Assembly (NCBI GenBank): GCA_013400155.1
Contig: VXBM01000233.1
Coordinates: 676,182-740,181 of the forward strand
DNA: 64,000 nt
Origin: Helopsaltes ochotensis
Lineage: Eukaryota > Chordata > Aves > Passeriformes > Locustellidae
Direction of reading: 5' to 3'
The position numbers and the translations under genes were made by a program. Below, in pieces: positions 36,725 to 48,912 of this stretch. The notes beneath the pieces are model-generated. The model made no database searches, was not told where the DNA came from, and saw nothing but the letters and a program-made list of their open reading frames with translations. The first letter of the stretch is position 1. Every line of letters begins with the position of its first letter.

Positions 36725-39536
36725 CATGACCAGAACACAGAAGTGAACGTAGGCAGACATCACGTCATCCATTTAATGTAATGAATTGACACTAGAGTTG
36801 GCCCACATTCATTTCTTATCAAAATCCATTCAATGAAAATCTCCATATTAAACCATCATGCATCAGGCTTTTCCTTTTTTTGTGTGCCTTCTTATTCTTC
36901 AGTTGTGGAACCTTGCCAACCATCTTCTCTGACAAACAGGCCCTTGAGACAATCACCTGACGCTGAGTCCAGCACAGGCTTCCCAGAAAGACCCTCCACC
37001 CATCCTTCTCAGGATCTTCAGGCAGTTTTGAGTATTTCTGCTTCACATACATGGCATTCACAAATCTCTAGCTCTGGAGTTCTTTTTCTTTCATCTACAA
37101 CCAACCACCATCCTGAAAGTAAGAGGTATCTTATGTTTCTTTAAGGGAACCTTTGGGAGTACTGCAACTATATTCAAGAAAACACATGTTGTCTTCTGGA
37201 CCCCTCCCTTCATGAAAGCTGGTCCATTTGCTCCCACTCTTCTACTGTCCGAAGTTTTCTGTCTGCATGAGGCTTACTTCTTGTGAAACCTTATTTAAAT
37301 CCATGCTTTACCTTTTGGCTTCTGTGCTCAATGTTAGCACCCTCAGTAGCCACAACAGATTAACTGGCCGCTCTGGTTTCTGTAGGATAGCTCTATCTGA
37401 TTTTCAGGATACTGTATCCACAAAATAAAATGTGATATATTATTATAATACCCAACCTGAGAACAAGGCAAGATATTTTTTCAGAAGCAAGTTCTATATA
37501 TGGATGTAGAGGCATTTAGGTGGCAATAGAAGTCAGAGAAGCAAGTGCAGATTAAAATAATGAATTCAACCTGCAGTTGAAAGTTCTCGCATTAAGTTCA
37601 CCAAAATACTGTACTTGCCTCTGTTTTCCTGGACAGCTCACTACATTTCTGATCTGATCAAATAGACATATCCTCATTATATCCTCATTCAAACATAGAA
37701 AAAGCCTTTATGTTTGAAATACTTATAGTGGTATCATAGGAATACTCATAAGAAATAAGTTCAGACAACTGGGATGCAGAGAATGAGAATTATGCTACAT
37801 CCATGTAGGATGGCCAAGGATTTTTAGTATGGTAACCACAGACAACTGTTGGCATGTGGTGTGGGGTGTAATTGAAGCTTTGTTAATAATTAGAGTAGTT
37901 TTACTGGAGTGCTTCCCTGCAGATTCTTGAGATTTTGTGGAGGTCATTCTTCATACTATTACAACTACCATAAATACCTTTGGTTGTCTCTCTAACTCTC
38001 AAATTAGCAGCTGCTATTCCCTTTCTAAAATGACCTTGTCCACTCCAGAGATGTCAAGACTTAAAATAGGAATATGGGTTCAAGAATTGAAATTGTTTAC
38101 ACTGAAATTTTTCTTTTTCAGTGACAAGGGTTTCTCATCTAGAAAATTTGGTTTTACTGTGGCCTTCAGTCCTTTCATCACATTTGGAATAGGTTGACAT
38201 TCTATTACCTCATTCACCAAAATTTGGTAAAAAGCTATATTTGATGAAGATCCATTCAGAAAACTACTCTTAAGACCAAGAAAAATCATTTCACGCAAGT
38301 TAGCAATGTAAATCACTTCTGGTCCCAGAGCAACCTGAGTCAATTATTTCAGAATGGTCTGACAATTATAAAATAAGATTAATTACAGTAGGAAAGAATA
38401 AAAGCTGCAAAGGCTTTTCATTTCTATTTTTTCAATAATATGGGTAAACTAAGTTCAAAATATGGATCCTGTTAAATACCAGATCTCTTAGTACAGAACA
38501 ATAATATTGTTACATCAATTTACATTTTCATTATAGGCTCTATATTTAACTGTTCTCATTTTATAGGTTATTCATATCACAACTTTTGTTGAGTCTGACA
38601 TTGTTTGATTGATCTCTCCTACACTGAGAGCCATCTGCCCACATTGTTATAAGCAGCAGGACAGCAGAAATTGACCATTTGTTACTATTGCAAATGGAAA
38701 ACATTATGCTTTCATGATGTCCTTAAACCATACATGTCTACTTCTGTCCTCCATAAAGTGTAGCATATCAAAACTTCAGTATTCATCGTGTTCAGATCAA
38801 CTATTTTCCAGTTTTATTAGAAACTCCATTTTCCTTTTAGCCCAAGGATGTTGAAAAGTATATTAAGCTTAATATTTCATGCAAAACTAGGTTATATAAT
38901 GGTTTCACATGGAAAGTAGGTGAACAGATGGATTTCTGCTTTTGTGATCTGAACTAGATTAAATTAGAACTAGATTTAACTAAATTAAATTGCATGGTCT
39001 TAATAAGGAATAAGACCTTAAATATTCCATTAAATAAAGGAATCATGAATTCCATCCAAAAAATGTAATCAACAACAATTTTATTTGAAGAAAAATAATT
39101 AGAACTTTTTAGCAATAAATTAAATTTCTTTTTCTAGGTAGTAATAAGAAAAGTTTAAGAACACACTCCGTGCTCGACAAGCTATCTTCTAATGTTGGAA
39201 TTTTCTGTTACAAGATTCATCTCTTCCATTCACATCTCATATCCTCTCTATGTGACAGGGGATTAGCAACTGCTCATGAACAGATGCCTGTATTTGTCAC
39301 AGGTATTTTGGCCCACAGCCAGCAGTAGCCAGACAGGTGTTTCTGTGGAGAACCCAAGTCTGCATCACAGGAAGAGGCTGGTATCTAATGACTGCCTAAT
39401 AGCTGCTCCTCTCAGACAAAATCAGTATTAGGGCCACATCTGCTACTCCTCTTGTGTCCCAGTAGCTGAATTTGAAACTCAACAACTTTCTAAACTAAAG
39501 CACCTTTTCTTAATTAAATTCTTCAGCATTTTCTTC

Positions 39537-39575
39537 ATGCATCATGCAGCTGATGTGTCATACTGCATGATGCAT
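39537..39575. repeat. Hairpin with perfect 13-bp stem
   Basis: ATGCATCATGCAG and CTGCATGATGCAT are exact reverse complements around a 13-base loop. The word ATGCAT/GCATGA recurs, giving several octamer-like half sites. The stem does not extend outward, so a microRNA precursor is unlikely. Confidence 0.75.
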
Positions 39576-39590
39576 AAACTAAGTTATTCT

Positions 39591-39626
39591 GGCTAAACTC
39601 ATGGCTAAATTCATGGCTAAATGAGA
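39591..39626 (+). repeat. Three tandem 12-bp units
   Basis: GGCTAAACTCAT, GGCTAAATTCAT and GGCTAAATGAGA follow each other directly, 15 bases after the 39537-39575 hairpin. It is a small tandem duplication. Confidence 0.75.
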
Positions 39627-41994
39627 GAATAGCATTCAAAGAGTTTGGTAAATAAATTTATATTTCATTAAATAGAAGTCAAAACATATTTTTTCATTCT
39701 TGTTCTGGATAGGGATTTTGGTGGGAAGAATAATAAACATTGGCAGTCCATAAACAGTGACTTGCATAGTCCAAAGGCTTAAAGATTAATTTTTCACACT
39801 GCAGAAAGCAATGAACAAGTAGACAAGAACAGAATACATTCCTGAAGAAAGAAAGATGCTTTGGCCCATGCCCAAATGTATTTCCCATCATTTTGTTCTT
39901 TAAATGTAGTCATAAAATCTTCCAAAATTAGTGCTACTATTGTCAAAATTTCTTTAGATATGTAGCAGGGGTGCATAATGTAAGAACTTCAGATAACAAA
40001 GTTGGTTTGTTTTGGTTTTTTTATTTCTCCAAGAAACAAATTCTAACCTACTCAAACTCTATGATGAAATCTGATAAGATTGATGGGAACTTAAGACACT
40101 CACAGTGAAACACATGTGGGAAAGAGCAAAGTAGACAAGAATGTTCCCTCTTCTAAGGGAAAAATAGCTGACGAAAGAAACAAGTAATGCTGAAATACCT
40201 CCTAGGAGCAGAGTGAACTGTTTTGGTTGACTTAATGGTGAAGTTAGCAAAAATACCAAAATCCTTAAAAGGAAGTCTTTATCTCAGTTACAGACTTTTC
40301 CAGTGGTGTTTTGGGGAATTTCTCTTTGGCAAAGAAATTCTGCTTTCATTGGGATGCTTGAAAATATCATCAAGATAGATGATGATATTCTTCAAGAAGA
40401 AGAACAACACAAAATCTCTGAAGAAGTATTTCTAATTTTGATAGTATTTTTTTTATCTTATGGGGAGATAAAGGGAGTCTCTCAAGTTGGAAGAGTACAT
40501 AGGGAGAAAAAAAAAAGAAAGCCCTTAGGGAGAAGAGGAAAGATTGTCTTTGCTTTTTAATGCTTCAGTTCAGTTCTTAAACCAGAATGATTTTCATCAG
40601 AAAGGTGAGATGAAAAATCCTTGTTACGCCATGATTCATTTCCTCTTGCTTATAAAAGAACTATCTAGGCACAGTTTATTTTTTTTCCCAGCTATTTTTA
40701 CAAGGACCTTGAAAATGAGAGGCTTTGAAGGTGTTTTAAAGAAAATATATCTATGAAAACACTTTTTTTTGCCAGTCTTCCACACCTTTGCAATCCTTTT
40801 TGACCTAATCCAGGAAAGGCTAAGTGAGTCAAATTTTTATCACAGTATTTTTATTTTTAAACAAGATCTGAATGATTGTCTTATGGAGACAATCAGATTT
40901 TAGGGATTCTAGTCAAATTTTTAAAGCTATTTCAAATACTCAAGTGGATTCCATAACTTTATTTACTTCAAAATTACTTGCATTTTTTAATGTTTACTCT
41001 CTTACTATTTGAAGTGGCCTGTATAAAAATCTATTCCAGTGTCAGTAAAAAAAAGGTAATCCCAATTATCCAAATTCTCCCCTTTAAAGGAAAAAAAAAA
41101 AAAAAAGAGAAATTCCTTTTTTTTGTTCTGTCTGTGTCTGACAGCCTTTCTGGGAAGTTTTATCTGCCACTCCTTGCTGGAGTTAAAGTGGTAGGATAAG
41201 ATGGTGGGTTTTATTGCACAAGCAGAACCCATTGCGTTATGAATCTATGGTAACTCTGTACTTATCAAACAAGGAAAAGTAAGTTCAATTGCACTGCCAA
41301 GTACTTTATGTGCTGACACTATTTTTGCTTTTATCAAATTTTGTGCAAGAAGGAATGGGATTTGGATAGATCCAAGTAATGTATGTCACTTCTGAGTTCT
41401 GGAGGAGTGTAATCAAATCTGTAAGTGGTCTAGAGACTGATACATCTTCCCATCATCAAGCCTGCAATCTCTATGAATGCATCAGAGTATGGAGAAGACC
41501 AGAAACAGCAAGTTATAACACATAAGATTGATTGTATATCATTCCATATGTGTCTCGAATATTTCCACAGGCTTTAGGTAATATTTTTTTAGGTTTGCGG
41601 CTTTATTTCTGATTCCATTTTCAACTAAGTCCAGAAAACCTCATGAATTTGCACTTTCAGGAATAAGTGTTTTTTGATAATGATCAGGTTTAAAATTACT
41701 GTAACAGTGATGCACCGATTGAAAGCCTGTTCATTCCATGGCTTGTAGATGCACAGACTGGGGCCTCTGAACTGTTCATTTCTTTCCACCCTTTTCTAGA
41801 TTGCCTGGAGCCCCTGGAAGGGAGTAGCGAGGAAAAAGCATTCCTACATACTGAAGAACATGATCAGTGAAAAAATCTTGGACAATTGGAGGGGAACAGT
41901 CTCTGCTAATAACTACAAGACTTGGTAGAAACCAAACTACAGTCCATCCCACCGACTCTGTGCACATTCAGGTTAAGTGTGAAAAAACTGTGAG

Positions 41995-42230
41995 CAAATA
42001 GGTGCCCATTTCCCGCAGTTGCCTTTTGGAGTTAGATTTCTCGTAGCGCTTTGCCAATTCACAGGATACCACCTTGGCCCCACAGTAGTTCATTACAATA
42101 TATAATAATGAGCTATGATCTCCTGCAGCCTGCTTTTGGTGCGTGATACCTTACTGAATCAGAAATAATAGCTCGCAAGACTAAACAAAGTGGAATTATA
42201 TAGACAAATAAAAGTAATTGTGAGACCATA
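41995..42230. promoter_or_regulatory. Candidate conserved non-coding element
   Basis: Retained CpGs near 42015, 42044, 42049, 42141 and 42173 lie in non-repetitive sequence. Words include TAGCGCTTTGCC, TTGGTGCGTGATACC and CTAAACAAAG (SOX/TCF-like). There is no open frame of interest and no transposon signature. Inference only. Confidence 0.25.
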
Positions 42231-42379
42231 GTAAACCAAGAATATTAATAGAAGCATAAAATTATCAGCCATACCTGCCAAGAATTACATGCTGAACTTT
42301 TATCATTTTACTTCAGCAAGGTATTTGGCACAGAAGTGCTTAATGATAATCAGTGTTGGTTTCTGGTTTATGTTTAACC

Positions 42380-42775
42380 TCTGAATGTGCTAACCAGGAA
42401 TGTAGGGAATCATTCTGATTTTGAAATACTACTGAGTAGTTATGTGGGAGGGACCGTACAGAGTTGTGGTCATAAGGTAGAAAAACGAGTAGATTTTGCT
42501 CTGGAACTTTCGTTTAATGCCATCCAGGAATATTATTCATCTGTGCAAGCAAACCTAAAATATGCCGATAATGCTCAGGCAATTCTTAACAGCAACAGAG
42601 AATACTGTATATGATGGGCACAGTTTTAATTCGTCCAGGCTCAGCTTAGTTCTATTTCCTTCTGCAGAAATGCTGTACTCTGGGATTGTCCTTCTGGCAC
42701 TGTCAGGTCAGATGTGCAGGGCATCGTTCAAATGCTGCCATTGAGCCGCTCTCTCACTGCAGGACAGGAGTGAAA
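42380..42775. promoter_or_regulatory. Candidate conserved non-coding element
   Basis: This 400-base block keeps CpGs near 42454, 42486, 42511, 42566, 42633, 42724 and 42747 and has high complexity. Words include GGAATATTATTCATC, CAAGCAAACC (forkhead-like) and TTTTAATTCG. The plus frame 42387-42614 is open for 75 codons but has no known domain and starts with no clear splice acceptor or Kozak context. A coding exon is not fully excluded. Confidence 0.28.
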
Positions 42776-44889
42776 TCTCCCTTAGTTTTTATGTTTTAAT
42801 AGATGCATAGCCTTGTTTTAGTTCATTCCTTTTACAAATCACAGCTTTCTCTAACTGAATAAAATTACATTAATAGTCACTGTTTACATCCTTTTTCTGG
42901 TCATGAAAGTCAGCTGTCATGCAAGGAGTTTTCAAATGAATAATGCATTTGGAAGTAGCAAATTCTACAGCTTTGCAAAACCAGCAGGGCTCTGAAATGT
43001 ATAAAAGCATTCATTTTCTAAGATTCAACCTGGAATGCTGAAAAAAAAGAAAGAAGATTCAAGAATAAGGTTCATTTCAGGACTTTTCAGTAATTCCCCA
43101 TTTGTTTATCAGAAAACCCTAACAAAGTTCCTCTTCAGAGTTGTTATGAGAGGTAGTTTGGTGGAAGATTTAAAGAATGACTTTTATTTCTGTTCATTGG
43201 CTATATTATAATTGACACAGGAATGTGATATTAGACTCCTCTCACATCTCTTTTAGTTGAAACATTCTTGTGGAACCCTCTGTGTTGTTTATATTTAAAA
43301 TGGCATTTCAGCTTCCAGGGCATCCTATGGTCAAGCCACTATCTACAGTGCATTCTGATAATATTGTTTCTAAAATCAGATGATACATTGTGAATACTGG
43401 TTTCAAGGACTGGTTAAAAGCCCCAGGGTTACACCCTCCTTGAATCTTTGAATTCGCAAATAGGAGGATTATTAAAAGAGCATGATCAAGGTTAGAGGCC
43501 CCTAAAATTAGATCTCTCAGCTGTGTTTTGGCTTTGCTGTCTGTGTATAAACACAAAGGATGTTGGTGCATTTGGACTGCTTTAAAATATGAGAAAAACC
43601 TCTTTTTCTTTCCAGACTACCATACTATTCATTAGAATGCAGGAACCTCAAGGTACAATATTTGTATTTTATATATATTCCTGTATCAGTTCATGTTGCG
43701 TGCTAACTGATAACACAGACATGTAAGGAATTCCCTTAGAAAGCTTTTTGGAGGTAGGTAACTCAAACAGTCCCCTGATTTCAGATTTAGTTGACTTTTT
43801 CCCATTTGATTTATGTTAGATACCACTGTAAAAGGGCCACACATCCTATTGGTGTGTGATGAAATGATACTTCTAGATGAATTAGCTCTGAAAACGTAAA
43901 GAGATGAGTCATTATTGCTTATTTTTAATTTGAGCACTTACTTACATGTCACACTTCTACTTTTGCAGTAGTTTCACTTTTTAGGAGGACACAAGAGTTG
44001 CTTTGAATTACAGCGACTTCTAATGATCCCAAGGTTATCTAGAAACTGAGAGACTGCTATCCTGCATTTGTTCATTGTACCTGCGGTGCCCTCTCCAAGC
44101 CAAAATCGTGTATTTGGTGGTGGAGGCTGGTGGCCTAGGACTGGGCTCAGGTAACATTTGCTCAGCAAAGGGGGACAGCAGGGCCCTCCACAGTCAACTG
44201 GGCACCTGCCTTGGTGGCAGAGTCTAGTTGAACCAATTCACACACTTTGACATCCAGAGGGGCTCTGCCATCAGTAAAAGTGAGTTAAAGTTTTCGATTT
44301 TAAGCAAAGTCAACAAATGCAACATTTTGTTACAAACTTGTGGGAAGCAAACAACCAAGTAGGTGATAGAGTTTTTACTTCCACAAAACAAACAGATACT
44401 TTGTTCACCATATGCTTATCTGAAACTGCTGCAGCTGAGACCACTGTTCAGCTTTGGAAATGCTCTCCTCTCAAGGATGGTTAGCTTGAAGACAGCCTTA
44501 GAGAGCAATCTAGACCATGCCCCTGAAATCCCTGCAAGAGCTAAACCATTGTTGTTACCTTAACACTTTGCTACTTCACTTTTCCTAGAAGCCACCCAGC
44601 AAGAGTCCCTAGATTCCTTTATTGTGTGCCAAAGGGAAATAATGTGGAGAAACAGGATTTACCAGGCTGTTTATATCTCTGTCTAAATGTTAGGAGAATT
44701 CAAATTTCAATTTCAGTATGTGCTTTCCCTCAGATAGACTGGGCTTTGCTGAGACCTTTAGACTGCAGAGGTTTTAAAGATGTTTCAAAAGCAGGAATCC
44801 CGTGTTCAAATATGAGCATATAGAAATATCTAGTTGGGAGTTGTTGTTTTCTTCCAAAGGTCAGTAACGTAAATAGTCATGTGAGAGAA

Positions 44890-45005
44890 GGAAGTGGTAA
44901 AAGGCACTAGACTGGAACTCCAGGCTGGGTTGAGCTCCTGGCTCTGTTTCAGCTTGTGACTGCAGGCAATTTTTATAGGTATAGCATTTCACTGCCTCAG
45001 CAGGC
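44890..45005 (+). mobile_element. MIR-like core-SINE relic
   Basis: GGCACTAGACTGGAACTCCA, then GAGCTCCTGGCTCTGTTTCA, GCTTGTGACTGCAGGCAATT and CACTGCCTCAG follow the MIR core order (TAGACTCTGGAGCC...TCCTGGCTCTGCCAC...TGTGTGACCTTGGGCAAGT...TGCCTCAG). It is much diverged and lacks the 3' part. Confidence 0.55.
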
Positions 45006-46264
45006 TGCTATTAATTAATGTCTGTGTCTGAGGTCTGTGTTAAGAGGGATGAGAGCAGGGAGTCCCCTCGGTGAAGGAGCAACAGGGGATGCTTTCTGTG
45101 CCCAGGGCACCTCTTTCAAAGCTGACACGGATGTCTCAGCACAGCTCTCCACGGGCAGTCCACTGCTTCCTGGGGCTGAGCTTCACTTCTTCCCTGCTCG
45201 CTGCAGTTATAAAATTATCATTTCAGTCTATGAGAACCAGTTACAGGACTATGAAAATCAGTCATGGGGCGAAAGAAAAAGACCTCATAGTTCAAGAATG
45301 AGGGGATGGGGTATTTTTTCTCCAGAACATATGAATTCAATTTTGAAGAGAAATGAATCTCAGACTGTAAGCACATGAGGAAACATATGAGGAGTCAGAA
45401 CAAAGGGCCTCTTAAATGACAATCAGTCATTCTATCAACCCATGACTGTAGCAAAATGTTTTTGTTGTAAAACAGTTGTCTGACACATGCTTGTAAACCT
45501 GCCAAAAAAGATATCCCACCTAAACAAAACTGAAGAAAAGAGGGGTTCCAGTTCAACATATCCCTGATTTTTCATAACTTTTGTTTAGTTCATGCAAATA
45601 CCTAGAAAGTACTGTTAAAGTAAACAAGAGCACCACTAAAGTCCCTATGTTTAAAGAGAAATGCTTATATAACAGACACCACCAGACACAGAGGCCACTG
45701 AAAACCCATTCAATCTGTAGCTTGGCACAGCAGAGCAGGGACACAGGGCTGCTTCAAGCCCTCAGATGGGGATCCTGATGAGGGGTTCCCTCTCCTTGGG
45801 CACTGCTGTTAAGTTGGGCTCATTAGCCATGATTTGCAGGGCTGCAAAAGCATCTGGTTAACTCAGTGGAGGCCCAGGGCCTTTCTGTGTATGTGGAAGC
45901 TATGGGAAAGGAATTGAAAGGTCACTCACAACACGGTGGGAGGGACCTGGCAGCAACAGGAATGGAATCAGCCCAGGCAGCCCTTCGGCTCAGGAAAGAC
46001 AAGTGTTGTGTAGGTACTTTGCAAACACCAGTGATATTACTAAGAAAAATTAAACTATTCCAGTGTAAGCTGAAGGTATGCTTATGGTTATGCAAGTGGA
46101 ACAGGAGTTGGCAAGCTGGGACTTCCAGAACAAAAAGGGAAAAAAAAAACCAAAACCCAAATCCTGGAAATTATTTTTAGAATTACATTAAAGCTAATCC
46201 ATCATAAGTGATAGGATAGCTTTCAATACTAAAACCCTATACGAATTCAAATGCTCTTGTTCCA

Positions 46265-46380
46265 TATTTATATATTTATATATCTATATATTCATATATT
46301 TATATATAAATATATAGATATATTTATATATTTATATATTTATATATACATATATTTTTATATTTATATATTTACATATT
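46265..46380 (+). repeat. TATATTTA-type AT minisatellite
   Basis: About 116 bases made almost only of TATATTTA, TATATC and TATATA variants with single C or G interruptions. It is strongly self-complementary, so it can form cruciforms and often varies in length between individuals. Confidence 0.9.
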
Positions 46381-48855
46381 GACTGGAATTTTGAAAAGTG
46401 AAAAGTTAATATGCGGTTCAATACAATTATTTATTGTATTTAGAATTTTTAAGTCTTTATTATGTTTCCATTCTTTGCAGAGGAAATAAAAAACAAACTG
46501 TTCTCACTAGCCATCATTCTTCAAACTCAAAGAGGAAAAAATACATTCTGTTAGGTATACATTGTAATTGCTTGGTACAATTTCATTTAATCAAAGCAAT
46601 GTTCATGAGCACTAGTAGATAAGAGGAGAAAGAGGATGAGAACCTTTGAACATATATTTTACTTTATATTTTATATGAAACTCACTATCTTACATCAGGA
46701 TCTTTGTATAAAACAACAAAGACACGTAATTTAAGGTCAATCATCAAAAACATTACATGGGAGAGATAGGATGAAATGGGGATCCAGTAACTTTTGAAGA
46801 CTGTTTTAAGAATTTATTGAAAGTTATTTAAAAGAGCTCCCTGTTAGGGGGATAACATCTCAGAATACTTGGGTTATATTGAAGCAAAAGAATTCAACCT
46901 TAACTAACTTGTTAGAATTCTTTGAAGATATTACTGCCATGATAGATAAAGGGAATTCTAATTTAATTAGGTTTTCAGAGGATACTTAGCATTGCTCCAC
47001 ATCAAAGATTACTGGATAAAAGGTATAGAACAAAGAATAAGAGCTAGAGTGGAATAAAAATTGCCTCTCAAAGAACAAAAGAGAATGATGTGTAGCTATT
47101 TTTAAGGAAGAAAAGAGATTATTGCATATTGCAGTACAAAAAGTACAAGATTTAAACATTCTGAAATTTTTGAGGCATGTGTAGTTTGAATGGGACTTTT
47201 TAAAATCAATGGGCACAGTTTCTGAAGCAGTACATCCACTTTGTCCCTCACAATCACCACAAATTTAGCTGCCTTATGCAATATGAGAGATGCTTCCAAG
47301 TTGATTAAAAACTAATGGACTAGGGGAAATTACAGATTTCTTCCAATATTCCCTTGTCCTGACAACGACTACATGGGAAAAGAAAGACTGATGTGACATG
47401 TCCATGCCAAACTAGTCAAAAAGCATGGCCACAGCAGCTACAGTTATCTGAAAGTTTATGAGAGCAGTTTTCAGGCTAATCTAAATTGGCACAAGAATTT
47501 TAAAACTCAGCAAAGTTGTAAAGCATACACAGCTATCAGACGAAAGCTGTGTGCTCACTGTCTGCACTGGCCTTTAAAACTACAGGCAAAGAGATTAGAG
47601 CTTCCCCAAGTTCAAAACTTAGAAGAAAGTGGGAAATGCTGCCATCACAACTACTTTATGCCAAGACTTTATGTAGTGCTAATGGGAAAAGTGCTGGAAA
47701 TTAAAGACAAGTTTAGAAAGAGTTAGAGGAGCAGAGAGAAAAAAAGAAGGGAAGTGAATTTCAGATAAACAAGGGCAGAAAGAAAATACCAGGCATATTG
47801 AGTCGGACAGGCTTTTCCTGTCCTTGTGCTGAACATTTCTTATGCTGCCTTCTCTGTTTTCTAGTTGTACAGTCCAGGTGAAAGGGCATGCTTCACTCTT
47901 GTGGAGTTTTTTTTCATAATTATGATAACTGTTACTACTCTAACCCTTTCCTAAAAAGTATGTTAGTAGTATCGATCTAGAAAACATTAGTACAAAATTA
48001 CTCATCATTCACAGCAGTCAGAGAGCCAAAGCTGGGGACTATGTACCAGTTTTGGGAACTGTGCCTCCCTCTTTCCACCTTTGTTGCACAGTGAAGCAGA
48101 ACACTATAAATCCCTCCAGGGGATTACTTGCAACTTAAAATGGCACATATGTATCATAACTACATTGTATTCCAATAGAATCGGCACAACATTTGCAGTA
48201 AGAAATCCCTTTGATCCTCTCCACAAAGTCAGGTGAGTAGGTTTCTCTGACAGAAAGCCATTTTATTGAGTGATTTGATGGAGACAATCTCTCTTGGCTG
48301 GTGCAGTAATTGCAAAAGAAGATCTCGGTAGCTATTCTGGATCATGAAAATATTTTTTAAATTATATTCTTTATCCTTAAGATAAGGAATACAATTTTCA
48401 ACTTATTTTCAGCACATAGGCTGCAATAATTTCTGCAGTGTAAATGAGGATACAGTTCTCAGACAAACAGTGGAATAGGAGTTAGGTTGATTAGTAAAGG
48501 GCAAATTATCAAAGGGTATGAAGCACCAGGGTTGCTGCCACTGCAGAGAGAGCCCTGTGTGTGCTACAGAGCAGACCACATTTGGATGGTTGCCCTCCTA
48601 GCTGCTGCAAGCACAAATACCCATTTTCATCAGCTTATGAAGGAAAAATTGGCTCCCATAGACACCCGTTACTAAGAGTGCAGACTGCAGCACAGGAAAT
48701 GCAGTCATGTTCAAGCCTTTTCCTCTGTTTAAGTCCACATGTTCAGTGTCCTGTATTGTTTGCTGTATACTCACTACCACTTTGATGTTCTTTGGGGGTC
48801 CCCAAACTGGTCTTTTCCTATTTGCCTGAAGAGAGTTGTCCTGAACAAAATTCAC

Positions 48856-48912
48856 CACAGAGAGAAAATTAAGAACCAAAACAATGCACAGAGAAAATTA
48901 AGAACTAAAATG
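48856..48912 (+). repeat. Two-unit tandem duplication
   Basis: A unit beginning CACAGAGA and running GAAAATTAAGAAC, ending in AAAATG or ACAATG, occurs twice, with lengths of 31 and 26 bases that differ by small indels. Confidence 0.7.

Larger units (their letters stand above)
36725..44889. other. Gene-free DNA with candidate regulatory blocks
   Basis: No exon supported. Opposed frames at 36819-37061 (minus) and 36833-37144 (plus) overlap fully and show no domain. Two CpG-retaining blocks (41995-42230 and 42380-42775) and a 13-bp stem hairpin (39537-39575) are listed separately. A poly-A run lies at 41091-41106. A slightly GC-richer segment at 44010-44250 could not be identified. Confidence 0.5.

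Noticed and set aside
36819..37144. Opposed open frames on both strands that look mildly protein-like
   Set aside because: Each is the shadow of the other; no domain, no splice pattern, and no retrovirus or LINE motif found.
39537..39575. MicroRNA precursor
   Set aside because: Stem is only 13 bp and does not extend; precursors need roughly 25-30 paired bases per arm.
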